DNA of 64,000 nucleotides from Paralithodes platypus. Its lineage: Eukaryota; Arthropoda; Malacostraca; Decapoda; Lithodidae. A program made the translations under genes and the position numbers. How positions within the stretch are numbered: the first letter of the stretch is position 1; each line of letters opens with the position of its first letter. Below, in pieces: positions 34,301 to 44,334 of this stretch. The stretch lies in the NCBI GenBank assembly GCA_032716605.1, contig CM064492.1:49968002-50032001 (forward strand). Reading direction: 5' to 3'. The notes beneath the pieces are model-generated. The model ran no database searches, was not told the DNA's origin, and saw only the letters and a list, made by a program, of their open reading frames with translations.

Positions 34301-34425
34301 AGGAGTTTATGAAGGGACTGGAAGGGGAAGAAGAATCCACCTTCTATAAACCAATCAAGAAGAACAGGGTTTACTTTTCCGACAGGTACCAGCCCCTGTT
34401 GACTCTTCAAAGCAAAAAGTGCTGA
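31363..34425 (+). CDS. Putative DNA-transposon protein, zinc-finger and DDD/E-like part
   Basis: A 1020-codon uninterrupted frame from ATG; no introns are needed. Two zinc-binding modules of the same design lie at the N-terminus: C18-x2-C21 with H86-x2-C89, and C128-x2-C131 with H181-x2-C184. A basic stretch sits between them (residues ~99-120). The central part has conserved-looking acidic sites: D639 in VIAADQPIYAVAK, an MFGGLHIEMAALKS block at ~665-678, and AIDQAHEQANAVIK with D857 and E861. I read these, cautiously, as a split DDD/E core. The frame ends 7 bp inside the next frame, and the last ~15 residues after VYFS look out of register, so a one-base slip near 34375-34395 probably breaks one longer protein. 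I recognise the sequence as the widely repeated, usually uncharacterized mobile protein type of invertebrate genomes. A relation to Academ/AcademX transposons is inference. Codon use and GC are far higher than in surrounding DNA. Confidence 0.8.
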   Translation: MANTDPGPSKFRTDWSKCCLCQKKKSEELKSPRAQQPQEHDGYTMIATTIPLFHAINEMPIVLDPARLDDGGGIEETLRRNKAQYHQSCRLMFNNTKLERARKRRAESAQPVECQTKLRRTSLEGQTCFICDKEAPSSELRQVMTMNLNNRLNECAQTLNDGKLLARLSGGDAIAQELKYHFACLTDLYNRERTYLRATKRLEQERAPEEDAHPQAFSELVTYLVETTRSGEGPAVFRLADIVHLYAQRLEQLGVDAPAVNSTRLKEKLLSEIPELEVHKQGRDVLLAFQKDVGFVLSEASDYYSEAIILGKAANILRRHMLDHKSTFDGTFHEGCIEQAIPLTLLQFVAMLEHGADIKSQLRFGASKTDLAIAQLLQYNCYARYKEGAATHRHSKDRETPFPVYMGMSVYTKTRKRKLVEMLNEHGISIKYDRVLQISAQLGDATVSKYVEDGVVCPPVLRKGLFTTSAMDNIDHNPTATTATTSFHGTSVSVFQHPTKEDKGEERGQLKFGEEKVKTVPELPDSFTNVRPAFFTKKKPSPPQSGVTHPDTSLLRPQLAMEYEWLEKVTVTDGPVDVTWSAHHASQKRGKPFEVSITSLLPLLRDQAHSVATVKHVMDKIKEIVAFLNPGQVPVIAADQPIYAVAKQVQWHWPEIYGEDKFVIMFGGLHIEMAALKSIGTLLQDSGWTGALLEAGIASPGTADSFLTASSITRTRQMHQITACSLYKLLKAAHTDYSKETDEQPEEVPSFEAWCEHRKLQSPQFHFWYMVLSMELVILLLIQSFREANFFLYCQSLAELIPYFSAKNNVNYARWLPIHYRDMVTLEQKHPQLAQEFQSGNFVVQKSSQQFSAMAIDQAHEQANAVIKADGGVIGVTEDPSALRRWMIAGPQVSHLVAQYEAACGTKEGTEHTSHHEETERAQRVFLEKVEKLSQAMTDMCNPFQEESRDLLSLDTKDIAHHTAAELIGTHLEKGKVRFQEFMKGLEGEEESTFYKPIKKNRVYFSDRYQPLLTLQSKKC

Positions 34426-35831
34426 AGGAAGACTGTCAACTGTTCTCCAAGCTGTTCATATCATGCCAGAGCAGAGAGTGTGACTTGAAGGAGTTCTTCC
34501 GTCATGAGAACCAGTCACATCCTGCTGCCCTCAGTGATGGTGGAAAGCTCCACACCTGTCAGAAATCCCACCTCAATACCATTCTTCAGAGCCAAGTTAC
34601 AACCCCTGAGGCAGAGCCAGACGCTGACACCATCATCATTGATGGTGCAGCGTTGGTGAACAGTCTGCCCCCACGGAGTTCAAAGACGTTCGAAGAGTAC
34701 GCAATGCTCGATGTCCTTCCTAGAATACAAGCATACTCTACCAAGTACAAGAGAACAGACATTGTGTTTGATGTCTACCGGCCATCTAGTCTGAAAGCTG
34801 AAACTAGATCAAAGCGAGGATGCGGGGTGAGACGCAGGGTGACAGGGAAGGACAAAATTCCCTCAAACTGGCGAAACTTCCTGAGAGAAAATTACAACAA
34901 AGCCGAGGTGTTCAACTTTCTGGCTGACAAGATTGCACGTGTGGCCACACCAAATGTGGTCATTGTGACCAAGAAAGAAGATGCTGTCAGCAACCGCACT
35001 ATCAATCTGGCTGGGGTGGCACCGTGCAGTCATGAAGAAGCTGACACGCGGATCTTTGTGCATGCCAGGCATGCAACAGAAGCAGGCAGCAAAGTCAACA
35101 TGGTCAAAGCCAGCGACACAGATGTTGTCGTCATCGCAGTCAGTGTTCTGCAGGCACTTCAGGAGCTAGGTCTGCAGCAGTTGTGGGTTGCCTTTGGCCA
35201 AGGACAGTACCTGAGGTGGGTTCCAGTACATGACTTGTGTTGCACTCTTGCAGAAAAGAGCAAAGGGATGCTCTTCTTCCATGCCTTCACTGGCTGCGAT
35301 GTCGTTTTAGCATTCCGTGGCAAAGGGAAGAAGTCTGCTTGGCAAACCTGGGATGTTTGTGATGAGGCTTCCGGTGTCTTCAGCAAACTCAGCCAGTACC
35401 CACCGGTAGTTGATGATGAAGACCTGGAGACCTTGGAGAAGTTCGTGGTCATGATGTACGACAGATCCAGCACAGCTGAAGGTGTCGATGATGCGAGGTT
35501 GGACATGTTTGCTCGGAAGCAGAGGCCGTACGAAGCCATTCCTCCAACCCGAGCAGCACTGAAGCAGCATGTGAAGCGTGCTGCCTACCAGGTGGGCTGC
35601 ATCTGGAGTCAGTCAACAGTACGTCAACCAGAAACGCAGACTCCTGCCAACTGGGGCTGGACCAAGAAAGGAGATCTGTGGCAGATCGTTTGGACAGAGC
35701 TCCCACCCATTGCAGAGAGTTGCCAGCAGCTGACCAAGTGTGGATGCAAGTCGGAATGCTGCGGTCGATGCAAATGCTACTGCTTTGGCTTGACCTGCAC
35801 GGCACTGTGCAGCTGCAGATGCGAGGTTTAG
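34419..35831 (+). CDS. PIN/XPG-like nuclease and CXC-tail part of the same protein
   Basis: 470 codons; the frame opens upstream of 34419 (readable from about 34371), and no ATG is needed if it is the continuation of the preceding frame. Acidic motifs fit a PIN/FEN1-XPG-type metal-dependent nuclease: IIIDG (D75), VFDVYRP (D118), SHEEADTRIF (E206, E207, D209), KASDTDVVVIA (D233, D235), and FFHAFTGCDVVLAF (D294) before GKGKK. The last ~33 residues hold about ten cysteines (CGCKSECCGRCKCYCFG...CSCRC), like a CXC/tesmin-type zinc module. The order zinc modules, DDD/E-like core, nuclease, CXC tail gives a ~1490-aa product across both frames. It could instead be translated by frameshifting; the simpler reading is a recent one-base loss in the TTTT run at 34375-34378. 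Nuclease assignment is by motif only. Confidence 0.78.
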   Translation: MLKEDCQLFSKLFISCQSRECDLKEFFRHENQSHPAALSDGGKLHTCQKSHLNTILQSQVTTPEAEPDADTIIIDGAALVNSLPPRSSKTFEEYAMLDVLPRIQAYSTKYKRTDIVFDVYRPSSLKAETRSKRGCGVRRRVTGKDKIPSNWRNFLRENYNKAEVFNFLADKIARVATPNVVIVTKKEDAVSNRTINLAGVAPCSHEEADTRIFVHARHATEAGSKVNMVKASDTDVVVIAVSVLQALQELGLQQLWVAFGQGQYLRWVPVHDLCCTLAEKSKGMLFFHAFTGCDVVLAFRGKGKKSAWQTWDVCDEASGVFSKLSQYPPVVDDEDLETLEKFVVMMYDRSSTAEGVDDARLDMFARKQRPYEAIPPTRAALKQHVKRAAYQVGCIWSQSTVRQPETQTPANWGWTKKGDLWQIVWTELPPIAESCQQLTKCGCKSECCGRCKCYCFGLTCTALCSCRCEV

Positions 35832-35900
35832 AAGCGTTGTAGTATACTCATCCAGGCAACAAGACAATAATTGACAAACAAGTATAGGCCTACTGCCTAC

Positions 35901-36270
35901 ATGTACACTCACGCGTACTAAAAGTTGCTCAGGGGTGGGTCCTTCCTTCCCCTTCTCCACCCTGGGTAGGTGGAAGGGGCGGAGTCTGGTCCAAGTCTAC
36001 CCCCACCTTCCACCCCCAAACTATCCACAACTCTCCCACCTTCCTTCTCTAGCTGGCAGTTGGTGATTAGCGACAATAATTGTTCTCATGTATTGGACAT
36101 TGTCAAAAAATCATTACACATTCTTTCAATGGTCAACATTTAAAATATATTAGGAATTTATTAATACAATATACTGCATAATTGTAATCTCAAAATGAGT
36201 TTCTATACACAGCGTGGGTTACACGAATCTTGGCTGTAGTAATCTGCTTCTCTCTCTCTCTCTCTCTCTG
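35901..36270. repeat. Inner foldback, left arm
   Basis: It pairs with 37264-37672 in reverse complement. ATGTACACTCACGCGTACTA, CTCAGGGGTGGGTCCTTCC, TAGCTGGC, and AATTGTAATCTCAAAATGAG / GTAGTAATCTGCTTC all recur inverted. Both arms end inward in a CT/GA microsatellite. Confidence 0.85.
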
Positions 36271-36862
36271 CGTGTGTTTGTCTCTCATTACACTGCTTTC
36301 TACGTCCAAGACTTAATGTGATTTGAATATAATACCGTAATTAAATCCAATTTCGTACATCATTCAGGATATTATGTTCACCATTATTGCAATACACATA
36401 GTGCCCTCTACGATCTACTCCTAGTTTCTCAAATTACTTACAGTCGGGCTTTTATATCATAAAAGGAAAGGACTAAAGGCAAAAATGGGCTGGAATAGTC
36501 TTGCGACTGATTGATAGTTTCGTTCATAATTGCAATAAGTTTTTCCCATTTATTCAATACTATAAACGGTCTGTATTTACTTGTAGGCGGCCTATACACT
36601 TCTTTTTAATAAATTAAATGTAGAACTATACAACTTACAATCAAAGTCGGTGTAGATTTTTAGTAAGGTTTGAGTATCGAGCCCTTGAGTAGCAGGGCTC
36701 GCCTTCTCACTTCCCCTTCTTTGTCTGTGATCCCAGCCTCTCACCTCTACAAACCCCATCAACTCTCCTCTATGCGTGTCGAATGCAGGCAATATTCATC
36801 ACACTAATAAATTAAAATATAACCCATTCAGACCCGCCACCGTATATCTTGGTTGTAGATAG
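36271..36862. other. Loop of inner foldback, no gene recognised
   Basis: AT-rich sequence with one GC-richer patch at 36670-36770 containing a short hairpin (GAGCCCTTGAGTAGCAGGGCTC). No coding signal. Confidence 0.5.
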
Positions 36863-37195
36863 TGCGTGCTATGAGAGAGTTACAAGTAGTTTCAGGGAAT
36901 AGTAAGTATCTTAAAGACCTAGCGGTCCATTTCAGGGAAATATTCGAAGTGGAAGGAGACATTGTTCAGTGCACTACACTCCTTACAGAGTGTGCAAAAT
37001 ACTATCTACGGACTATACAGTCTTCTTGAACGGCTTTACGGAGGACATTTTTAAACCTTCTCAGAACAGTTTGTTCCAGGTAGAACAGATCTTAAATGGG
37101 AAAGTGTCCACAAATACTAGTGCTGAACCTTGTCAATTCGAACAGCCAGCCATGGTTGCTTATTGTATTCATATTGAGGCTAAAGTTTCCTAAGA
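36863..37195 (+). repeat. dispersed ~320 bp repeat, copy 2
   Basis: Direct-orientation match to 425-745, lying within the loop of the inner foldback. It ends at AAAGTTTCCTAAGATC. The frame at 36969-37193 is not conserved in the other copy. Confidence 0.7.
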
Positions 37196-37260
37196 TCCAC
37201 ATTGTCAAACTCTTTACACATTTTAAAAAACTTAAATGAACGGACCTCGTAGTCGGCCTG

Positions 37261-37263
<3 letters not shown>

Positions 37264-37318
<55 letters not shown>

Positions 37319-37672
37319 AGCAGATCACTACAGCGGAGATTCTTGTAACCGACGTTAGGCATAGAACTCATTTTGATAATACAATTATACAGTATATGGT
37401 GTTAATAAACTCCGAATATATTTTTAATGTTGGCCATTGTAAGCATGTGCAATGATAGTTTAACAATTATTTGCAATGAATGAGAACATTCGTCGCTAAT
37501 CACCAACCGCCAGCTAGAGAAGGAATTAAGGTGGAGGAGTTGGGGATAGTTTGGGGGTGGAAGGTGGGGGTAGACTTGGACCTGACTCTCCCCTTTCACC
37601 TACCCAGGGTGGAGTAGGGGAAGGAAGAAGGACCCACCCCTGAGCAACTTTTAGTACGCGTGAGTGTACATC
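37264..37672. repeat. Inner foldback, right arm with (GA)n
   Basis: The (GA)n microsatellite at 37264-37313 is the mirrored counterpart of the (CT)n at 36251-36269. From 37317 outward the sequence mirrors 36250-35901. Confidence 0.85.
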
Positions 37673-37730
37673 CAATAATATATCGGACTGATGGTGCCTA
37701 TGATATGGGCACTTTTTACCCTAATTATGA

Positions 37731-38042
37731 TTCCGGGACTGATATTATGGTACAAGGAAGCTAGTGAGTAAGTCCATGGTTCCAAATTCGGATTCTACAT
37801 AGTGAAAACTTTATGATTTGACACCAAGATCATTCAAATAGGACAAGTCTTTGCGATTTTATTGTGAAATGCAATGTTTCTGTATATTCAATGGCGGCCA
37901 TCTTGAAAAATGGCCTCCATCTTGAATTTTTATGTGGCTAACGGGTTTTATCAAAAGAGCAATCCCCAAGGAGTATGTGTGCCAATTTTGGTGCTTGTTT
38001 CCAGAAATGAACGATTATTCAAGTTATCTGCCCCACTATAAA
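37731..38042. repeat. Outer inverted arm, right (~312 bp)
   Basis: Reverse-complement partner of 29724-30042. The similarity is high apart from scattered changes, for example the loss of one GGCC in the AAGATGGC palindrome. Confidence 0.85.
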
Positions 38043-38075
38043 GTACTGTATCTCCCCATCTAATATATTGTATAT

Positions 38076-38125
<50 letters not shown>

Positions 38126-38453
38126 TGAGAGTGAGACTGAGAGAGAGTTAAAGTGAGAGATAGAGAGAGTTGTAGTTGTTTGTTTGTGTGTCCTGTATGT
38201 GTTTGTCCTGTACATACGGCGGGCACTTAACACAAATGCACAAGGTACTATGAACACGACAGAACAAAACCGAATGACAAAGAGTAGTGCGTGTGTTCCT
38301 CGTTTTGTTTGGGTTGTCTATGTGTGTATCTGTGTGTATGTGTGCATGTGTAGTGTGTGTGTGTGTGGTGTGTGCGTGCGTGTGCCTCGTTTTGTTTAGA
38401 TTGTCTATGTACATATCTGTGTGCATGTGTATTGTGCGTGCGCGATTATGAGT

Positions 38454-38502
<49 letters not shown>

Positions 38503-38599
38503 CGCTAGTGTGTGTGTGTGTGTGCCTCATTTTTGTTTGGGTTGTCTATTTATGTATCTGTGTGTACGTGTGCATCTATCTATCTATCTATTGCCTGAC
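38043..38599. repeat. GT/GA/GTAT microsatellite region
   Basis: (GT)n and (GA)n at 38077-38165, irregular GT-rich DNA at 38310-38440, pure (GT)n at 38458-38493, and a TCTA run at 38576-38591 at the 3' end of the LINE that follows on the minus strand. Confidence 0.85.
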
Positions 38600-40460
38600 G
38601 CCGTGATCCCCGAAGGGTTGGTGACGAAGGAACCGCCCCCATGCACCTCTGTCCCCAGTCAGTCGATGCCCCTCCCCCCAACCAGCACCGCCTTCGTTCA
38701 TGTACTTCCTCACTCCGTCCTTCCACCTCTCATTCGGTCTACTCTTCCTCTCTGTCCCTCCACCTCGCTCTCGTACACCCTCTTAGTCATTCTCTCGCTT
38801 TCCATACGTTCCATATGGCCGAACCATCTCAAGTTGTTCCTTTTCACACTTTCCAGCACATCTACCTCCACACCACACCTCCTTCTTACTTCCTCATTAG
38901 TCTGTCTATCCCTCCATGTAACTCTGCACGCACTCCTTAAGTAATTCATTTCCACTGCTCTCATTCTTGGTCTGAGTCTCAACCAACGTCCATGCTTCGC
39001 TTCCGTAAGTCAGTGTCGGGATTACCACACTGTCATGCAAGGACTTCTTCACTTCCATACTGACTACCCTATTTCTTGTTACTGCTTTCCTACAACCCCC
39101 TTCCCCTGTTGTACCCTCTCCCGCACTTCTTCATCCATAGTCCCATCTTTCTCAACACACTACCCAGATACTTAAAAGAGTTGACGATCTCCATAGCCTG
39201 ACCGTTCAGCTTCACCTCACACTCTGTGACTTCACCCCTTTCGAAGACCATAACCTTGCTCTTCCCAGTATTTACCTTCAAATTCCGTTTTTGCACACTG
39301 TTCCAAACTCATTTACCAGACCCTGCAACTCCCATTCATTATCACTCATCAGAACTGTATCATCCGCAAACAGCAGTATAGGTAGCTTCCACTCAATTCC
39401 CTCCCTTTTCAGTGATACACCAACATCCACTGCTCTTGATAGTATTTCTTTCATGACTCCATCCATATATACAGTAAACAACCACGGGGACATCACACAT
39501 CCCTGTTTCAAACCAACATTCAGGTCAAAGAACTCGCTCTGCTCACTCTCCACACGTACTGCCGCCTTTGCACCCTCATACATGCTCTTCACTGCTTTCA
39601 GCAACTTGCCCTCTACTCCGTATATTCTAAGTACTTTCCACAAACCTTCTCTATCCACTCTGTCATAGGCCTTCTCCATGTCCATAAAGGCAACATACAC
39701 CTTTTGTTTCTTCTCCAGATATTTCTCCACAACACAATTCAGGGAAAAATCTGATCTACACATCCTCTTCCCTTCCTAAAACCTCCCTGCTCGTCGCCTA
39801 TCCATTTCTCCGTTCTCACTCTCACTCTCTCAATCACTACCCTACTGTATACCTTCCCTACTACGCTTAGAAGACATATTCCTCGGTGGTTACCACACAC
39901 TCCTCTTTCCCCTTATATAGGGGGACTATTATGCCAGTCTTCCAGTCATCAGGTGCACTCCCCTTCTCCCATGCTAGTTTGCACAATTTCCATACCCATT
40001 CTATCACTATCTCACCACCATACCTCAACATTTCCCCACACACTCCATCTGTTCCTGGTGCTTTCCCCAACTTCACTCTTTTCATGGCTTCCCACACTTC
40101 TGACCTCCTGATCCCCACCTCCTCCTCCACTACTTCTCTTCTTCTGCCTCCCATACCATATCCAGCTATTTTGCTGGCTCTTCATTCCTTACATTTAGCA
40201 ACTCATTGAAGTACTCCCTCCATCTTTCGACTCTCTCTTGCTTCTCGGCTAGCATTCTCCCATTCTTATCTTTCACACCCTTACTGTTTCCCTTGCTACC
40301 TTCCCTAACTTTCTGACTTGTTTCCAGAACAGTTTCTTACTCTCCCTCCATTTTACACTCAGATTCCTTCCAAATGCCTCATCTACACTTCTCTTACTTT
40401 CCTTCACTACTCTCTTCACCACCCTCTTACTCTCCACGTACCTCGCTCGTTTCTGTCTCT
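38592..40460 (-). pseudogene. RTE-like LINE, 5'-truncated and frame-broken
   Basis: Read on the minus strand from about 40460. A pre-RT segment (RRSEVWEAMKRVKLGKAPGTDG, 40154-39867) leads to WKTGIIVPLYKGK, then a frame change near 39900. RT motifs AFMDMEKAYDRV, LKQGCVMSPWLFTVYMDGV and LLFADDTVLM lie at 39763-39278. A further frame change at about 39290 is followed by FKYLGSVL. The C-terminus contains LRWFGHMERM (38982-38710). The 3' end abuts a tetranucleotide run (38576-38591), as RTE elements often do. No apurinic endonuclease domain remains. A short relative lies at 10764-10990. Confidence 0.85.
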
Positions 40461-40603
40461 CGTGTGCATGTGTATTGTTAAATGGTTGTCCCTGTCCCTA
40501 GTGGTTCAGGAGCTAATGTCTAACGAGGCCGGTCCTTAGTGATCTTGGCCCCATTCATTATTCTTTCCTCTCACTAAGAAATTACGCTTTCCATAATGCA
40601 GTT

Positions 40604-40680
40604 GGGTATGAGTAGGTACATGATTAGATTGATATCCAAATTTCGAAAATGGATATTAATCGTGATCATGTACTCAACCT
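40604..40680. repeat. Hairpin module of SINE2-type composite
   Basis: The palindrome GAGTAGGTACATGATTAG...GATCATGTACTC encloses ATATCCAAATTTCGAAAATGGATAT. It corresponds to 8730-8805 upstream of the SINE2 head. Confidence 0.65.
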
Positions 40681-40684
40681 TTAA

Positions 40685-40886
40685 CCCCTTCAGCACCATG
40701 ACGTAATTTCCATCATATTCTGGTTACCATTAGACGTTTTTCTTTAGTTTATGATCTACCTCTAGGGCTCAAAGGGGTAAAATCGATTTCAAATAACCCT
40801 CCAAAAAGCATAGGTTCTTCTTAAACTGCATACAATCGTGTATTGTTAGCCAGATTTAAGGTTAAAATTACATGGTGCTGAAGGGG
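40685..40886. mobile_element. Family A1 element splitting a SINE2 composite
   Basis: TTAA at 40681-40684 and 40887-40890 with ends CCCCTTCAGCACCATGACG and CATGGTGCTGAAGGGG, 202 bp. It lies exactly between the hairpin module and the tRNA-like head, which are contiguous in the copy at 8730-9105 (junction GCTTATAACTGC). Confidence 0.82.
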
Positions 40887-40888
40887 TT

Positions 40889-40990
40889 AACTGTGCTGGT
40901 GGTGTAATGGTTTTTAGATGCTTATATTCTGGGTGTGGTGTCCAGAGTTCGAATCCCAGGAGGACCATATGCCTTCATTAGTGTATTCAA
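40889..40990 (+). mobile_element. SINE2 head, diverged
   Basis: A-box-like GGTGGTGTAATGG and B-box AGTTCGAATCCCAGG. It is similar to 8814-8890 but lacks the later body. It is not a functional tRNA. Confidence 0.6.
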
Positions 40991-41042
40991 GTACATTGGC
41001 GTTTGTAATGGATGATCTATGTTAAGAACAGGGTGATGCTTA

Positions 41043-41045
41043 ATA

Positions 41046-41077
<32 letters not shown>

Positions 41078-41088
41078 TATATATATAT
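41043..41088. repeat. (AT)n microsatellite
   Basis: Two AT runs joined at TAATAT. Confidence 0.95.
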
Positions 41089-41245
41089 TGGAGTGACCGC
41101 TATAGCCCGCATCTAGCCATCAATCAAACGAATCGGACACCAAATTTCAAACACATGTTAGCTTGCCTATTATCTATGGCAATATAGGTGGACTGTCAAA
41201 GTAAGGTGCTGTCATCTATACTTAACACAGACTTCTGGAGCTTAA

Positions 41246-41505
41246 AGGGAGATTTGTATGTACCGTATATGTTCATTTAATTATTTGCTATTCTTTTCTT
41301 TAGTTAACTTCCAAGACCTCCATCAAGCTTACACAAATACTCCCAAGACCCCCTTGGAGATGAATTTGTAATTTTTTCGGTATAATAATGTCCCGGCCAA
41401 AGGCCGGTTCCTACTAAAATACAGGCTCGCTATCGCTAGCCAGAAAACAATGGACACCTAAATGGCACAAAAGGTCTTAAAATCGCCCAACTAATTGACC
41501 ACCTG
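41246..41505 (-). mobile_element. Family B element, truncated
   Basis: TTAA at 41242-41245 then GGGAGA. It retains CCTCCATCAAGCTT, TTTTTTCGGTA, GGCCAAAGGCCGG and CTCGCTATCGCTAGCCAG. The distal subrepeats and the closing terminus are absent. Confidence 0.7.
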
Positions 41506-41574
41506 CGAGTTTTGGTCTATAACGAAGTTGGAGCTGTACACATCAATATTTAGCAGAATTATCAGCTAAAATTA

Positions 41575-43475
41575 TACATTATAATTATATATTATATACA
41601 TTGTATACATCTAAGGTAAAGGATACAGTATGGCCTCTTAAGAATGTGATAGGTGATATTACAGATGATGAGTTAGAAATGTGCAATACTCTAAAATTAC
41701 TAAATAGTAATTTCCTTTCTGTTTTTACAAACGAAAATTTAGATCAAGTTCCAGTAGTCAACCAAGTTTTTAACGGTAGTATAGACGAAATATTAAGCAC
41801 AGTTCAGGTCACTAGTGACGAAGTAATTAAGGAAATAGATAGACTAAAACCTCAGAAATCTCCAGGTCCAGATGAGGTGTATGCTAGGGTATTAAAAGAA
41901 TGCAAGGATGAATTAAGTTACCCATTAACTCACCTATTTAATAATTCACTAGCTTTAGGCTTAGTTCCTGATTCATGGAAGCTCGCAAATATATTTCCGA
42001 TATTTAAAAAAGGTGATAAGTCCATAGCATCAAATTACCGTCCTATTAGTCTCACATCAATTATAGGGAAATTGCTAGAATCAATTATTGCCAGGAAAAT
42101 TAGAAATCACTTAGGTATGTTCAAGTTAATAAAACCCTCTCAACATGGTTTCACTCCAGGACGATCCTGCCTAACAAATTTACTCAGTTTTTTGTCCGAG
42201 GTTTATGAAGCGGTAGATATATAACGACAAGTCATATGATATATTTTACTTAGACTTCAGTAAGGCCTTTGATAAAGTTCCACATGAAAGGCTGTTAAGG
42301 AAGATAGAAGGACATGGTATTGGGGGGATTCTACTCAAGTGGATTAAGTCATGGCTGATTGGTAGGAAACAGAGAGTTAGTATAAATGGTGTAAAATCGG
42401 ACTGGGGATTAGTTAAAAGTGGGATCCCCCAAGGTTCGGTTTTGAGGCCCCTTCTGTTCATTATCTACATAAATGATCTTGACTCAGGCATAAAGAGTAG
42501 GATCAGTAAATTTGCTGATGATACTAAAATAGGTAGGATAATAGAGTCAGCTAGCGACAGGGAATGTCTTCAAAATGATCTCAATCACTTGCACGTCCAT
42601 AAATTGGCAGATGAGTTTCAATGTAGACAAATGTAAGGTATTAAGGATTGGAAATCGTAATTTAGATGCTAAATACAAACTAGACAATGTAGAGTTGGAT
42701 AACTCAGAGTGTGAGTAGGATCTGGGGGTGCTCGTTAGTAATGATCTGAAACCAGAAAACAGTGTATAAGTGTTAGCAATAGGGCAAATCGAATTCTAGG
42801 ATTCATATCTAGGAGTGTTAGCAACAGGACTGCTGAAGTTTTCTTAAAACTATACTTAGCTCTAGTAAGACCCCATTTAGACTATGCTGTTCAATTTTGG
42901 TGCCCTTATTATAGAATGGATATCGACCCTTTAGAGGCAGTCCAAAGAAGAATTACTAAAAAGATACATAATATTAGAAATTTACCGTATGACGAGAGGT
43001 TGAAAGTCTTAGGCTTGCACTCACTAGAGAGACGAAGATGTAGGGGAGACATGATAGAGGTATTTAAATGGATAAAAGGTTTAAATAAGGGCGACATAGA
43101 TGAGGTATTAAAGCTAAAGGGCGACATAACCCGCTCAAATGGTTTCAAGTTAGATAAGTTTAGATTTAGGAAAGATATAGGAAAGCACTGGTTTGGTAAT
43201 AGAGTTGTTAACATGTGGAATGCACTGCCCAGAACAGTAATTAGCTCAGAAACAGTTGAAAGCTTTAAGCATAAGTTGGATTCCCATATGGGTGATATGG
43301 GCTGGGTGTGCATGGGAGCTGCTTCATGTGGGCCGCATGGCCATATGCAGTTTCCCGCGATCTTATGACCTTATGTTGTTATGTAATTGGGGTTGGGTGT
43401 GACAGGGATCTGCCTTGTGTGGGCCGATCGGCTTTTTGCAGACTCCCATTTTCTTATGTTCTTATGTTCTTATTA
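41575..43475 (+). pseudogene. CR1/L2/Jockey-like LINE, 5'-truncated
   Basis: The frame at 41601-42224 starts before the RT (LNSNFLSVFTNE) and contains LKPQKSPGPDEV, WKLANIFPIFKKGD, NYRPISLTSIIGKLLE and QHGFTPGRSCLTN. After a frame change at about 42222 it continues with YLDFSKAFDKVPHERLL, GIPQGSVL and FADDTKIGR (FADD at ~42511). More breaks occur at 42600-42780. The C-terminal region LVRPHLDYAVQFWCPYY...LERRRCRGDMIEVFKW runs to about 43330. The 3' tail exists as two tandem ~85-bp copies (43300-43385, 43386-43470) ending in repeats of TTCTTATG. No endonuclease domain. Confidence 0.85.
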
Positions 43476-44334
43476 TACATTTATAAATACATAAATCCAA
43501 ATTGATCATACTTCTTATCGATCAGACACCCCCATTATTATTATTGCATTTATCCTTATGATGTTCACGGCTTCAACTTCCCTTATAGCCTGAAATTCGC
43601 AAGTGGTTAATTGAGCGACCGTCTTAAAGGTGGTTGCACACTGACACGATTGCCCCTCCAGTCGAGTTCCCGACTCGAAATGTCAGCCTGATACGGCGAA
43701 TCGGCAACATAATCGTGGGTATCGTAAATTAGCCGTGGGTGACTCGCACGGTCCAAGCAACGTATAGGGTACCAGGTCGTTGCACACTGACACGAATGCT
43801 CCTCCAGGCGAGTTCCCGCCTCGAAATGTCAGCCTGATACGGCAAATCGGCAACATAATCGTGGGTATCGTAAATTAGCCGTGGGTGACTCGCACGGTCC
43901 AAGTGACGTATTGGGGGTCGATACGAAGTTTTGAGCTGTTCAAAAGATCGCGAGCATCCCGCAGCAACTGTAAAAAATCGTCCGAGTCTGGTCTCCATCG
44001 CAAATTCGCCGTATCACAAACGTATGGTCCGTATCAAAGCCGTATGGCCCGTATCAACGTCGTCTGGTGCATAAACCTGCCGTGCGGACCGAATGTAGGA
44101 AAAAAAGGCACTGGAAATAAGGGCACTGGGGAAAAAATACATATTCTTCGGGGTAGGAAAAAAATCGCATAATCTGAAAATCTATCAAAATGTTTAATTA
44201 GGCAACTTTATTATCCAGGATTTATTCCTAAATTATTTATTATTCAAGAATTTAATAATGTTAATATATTTGTTATATTTATTGTACTACTATATTTTGC
44301 TTTAATTACACTATATTTCTATTTAACCTAACCT

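Noticed and set aside
31453..35960. Minus-strand and alternate frames within the transposase gene (e.g. 32592-33152, 35159-35539, 35449-35805)
   Set aside because: Shadows of the plus-strand coding region; only the plus frames show zinc, nuclease and CXC motifs.
38462..38944. 160-codon plus frame
   Set aside because: Begins in (GT)n and continues antisense through the 3' part of the RTE-like LINE.
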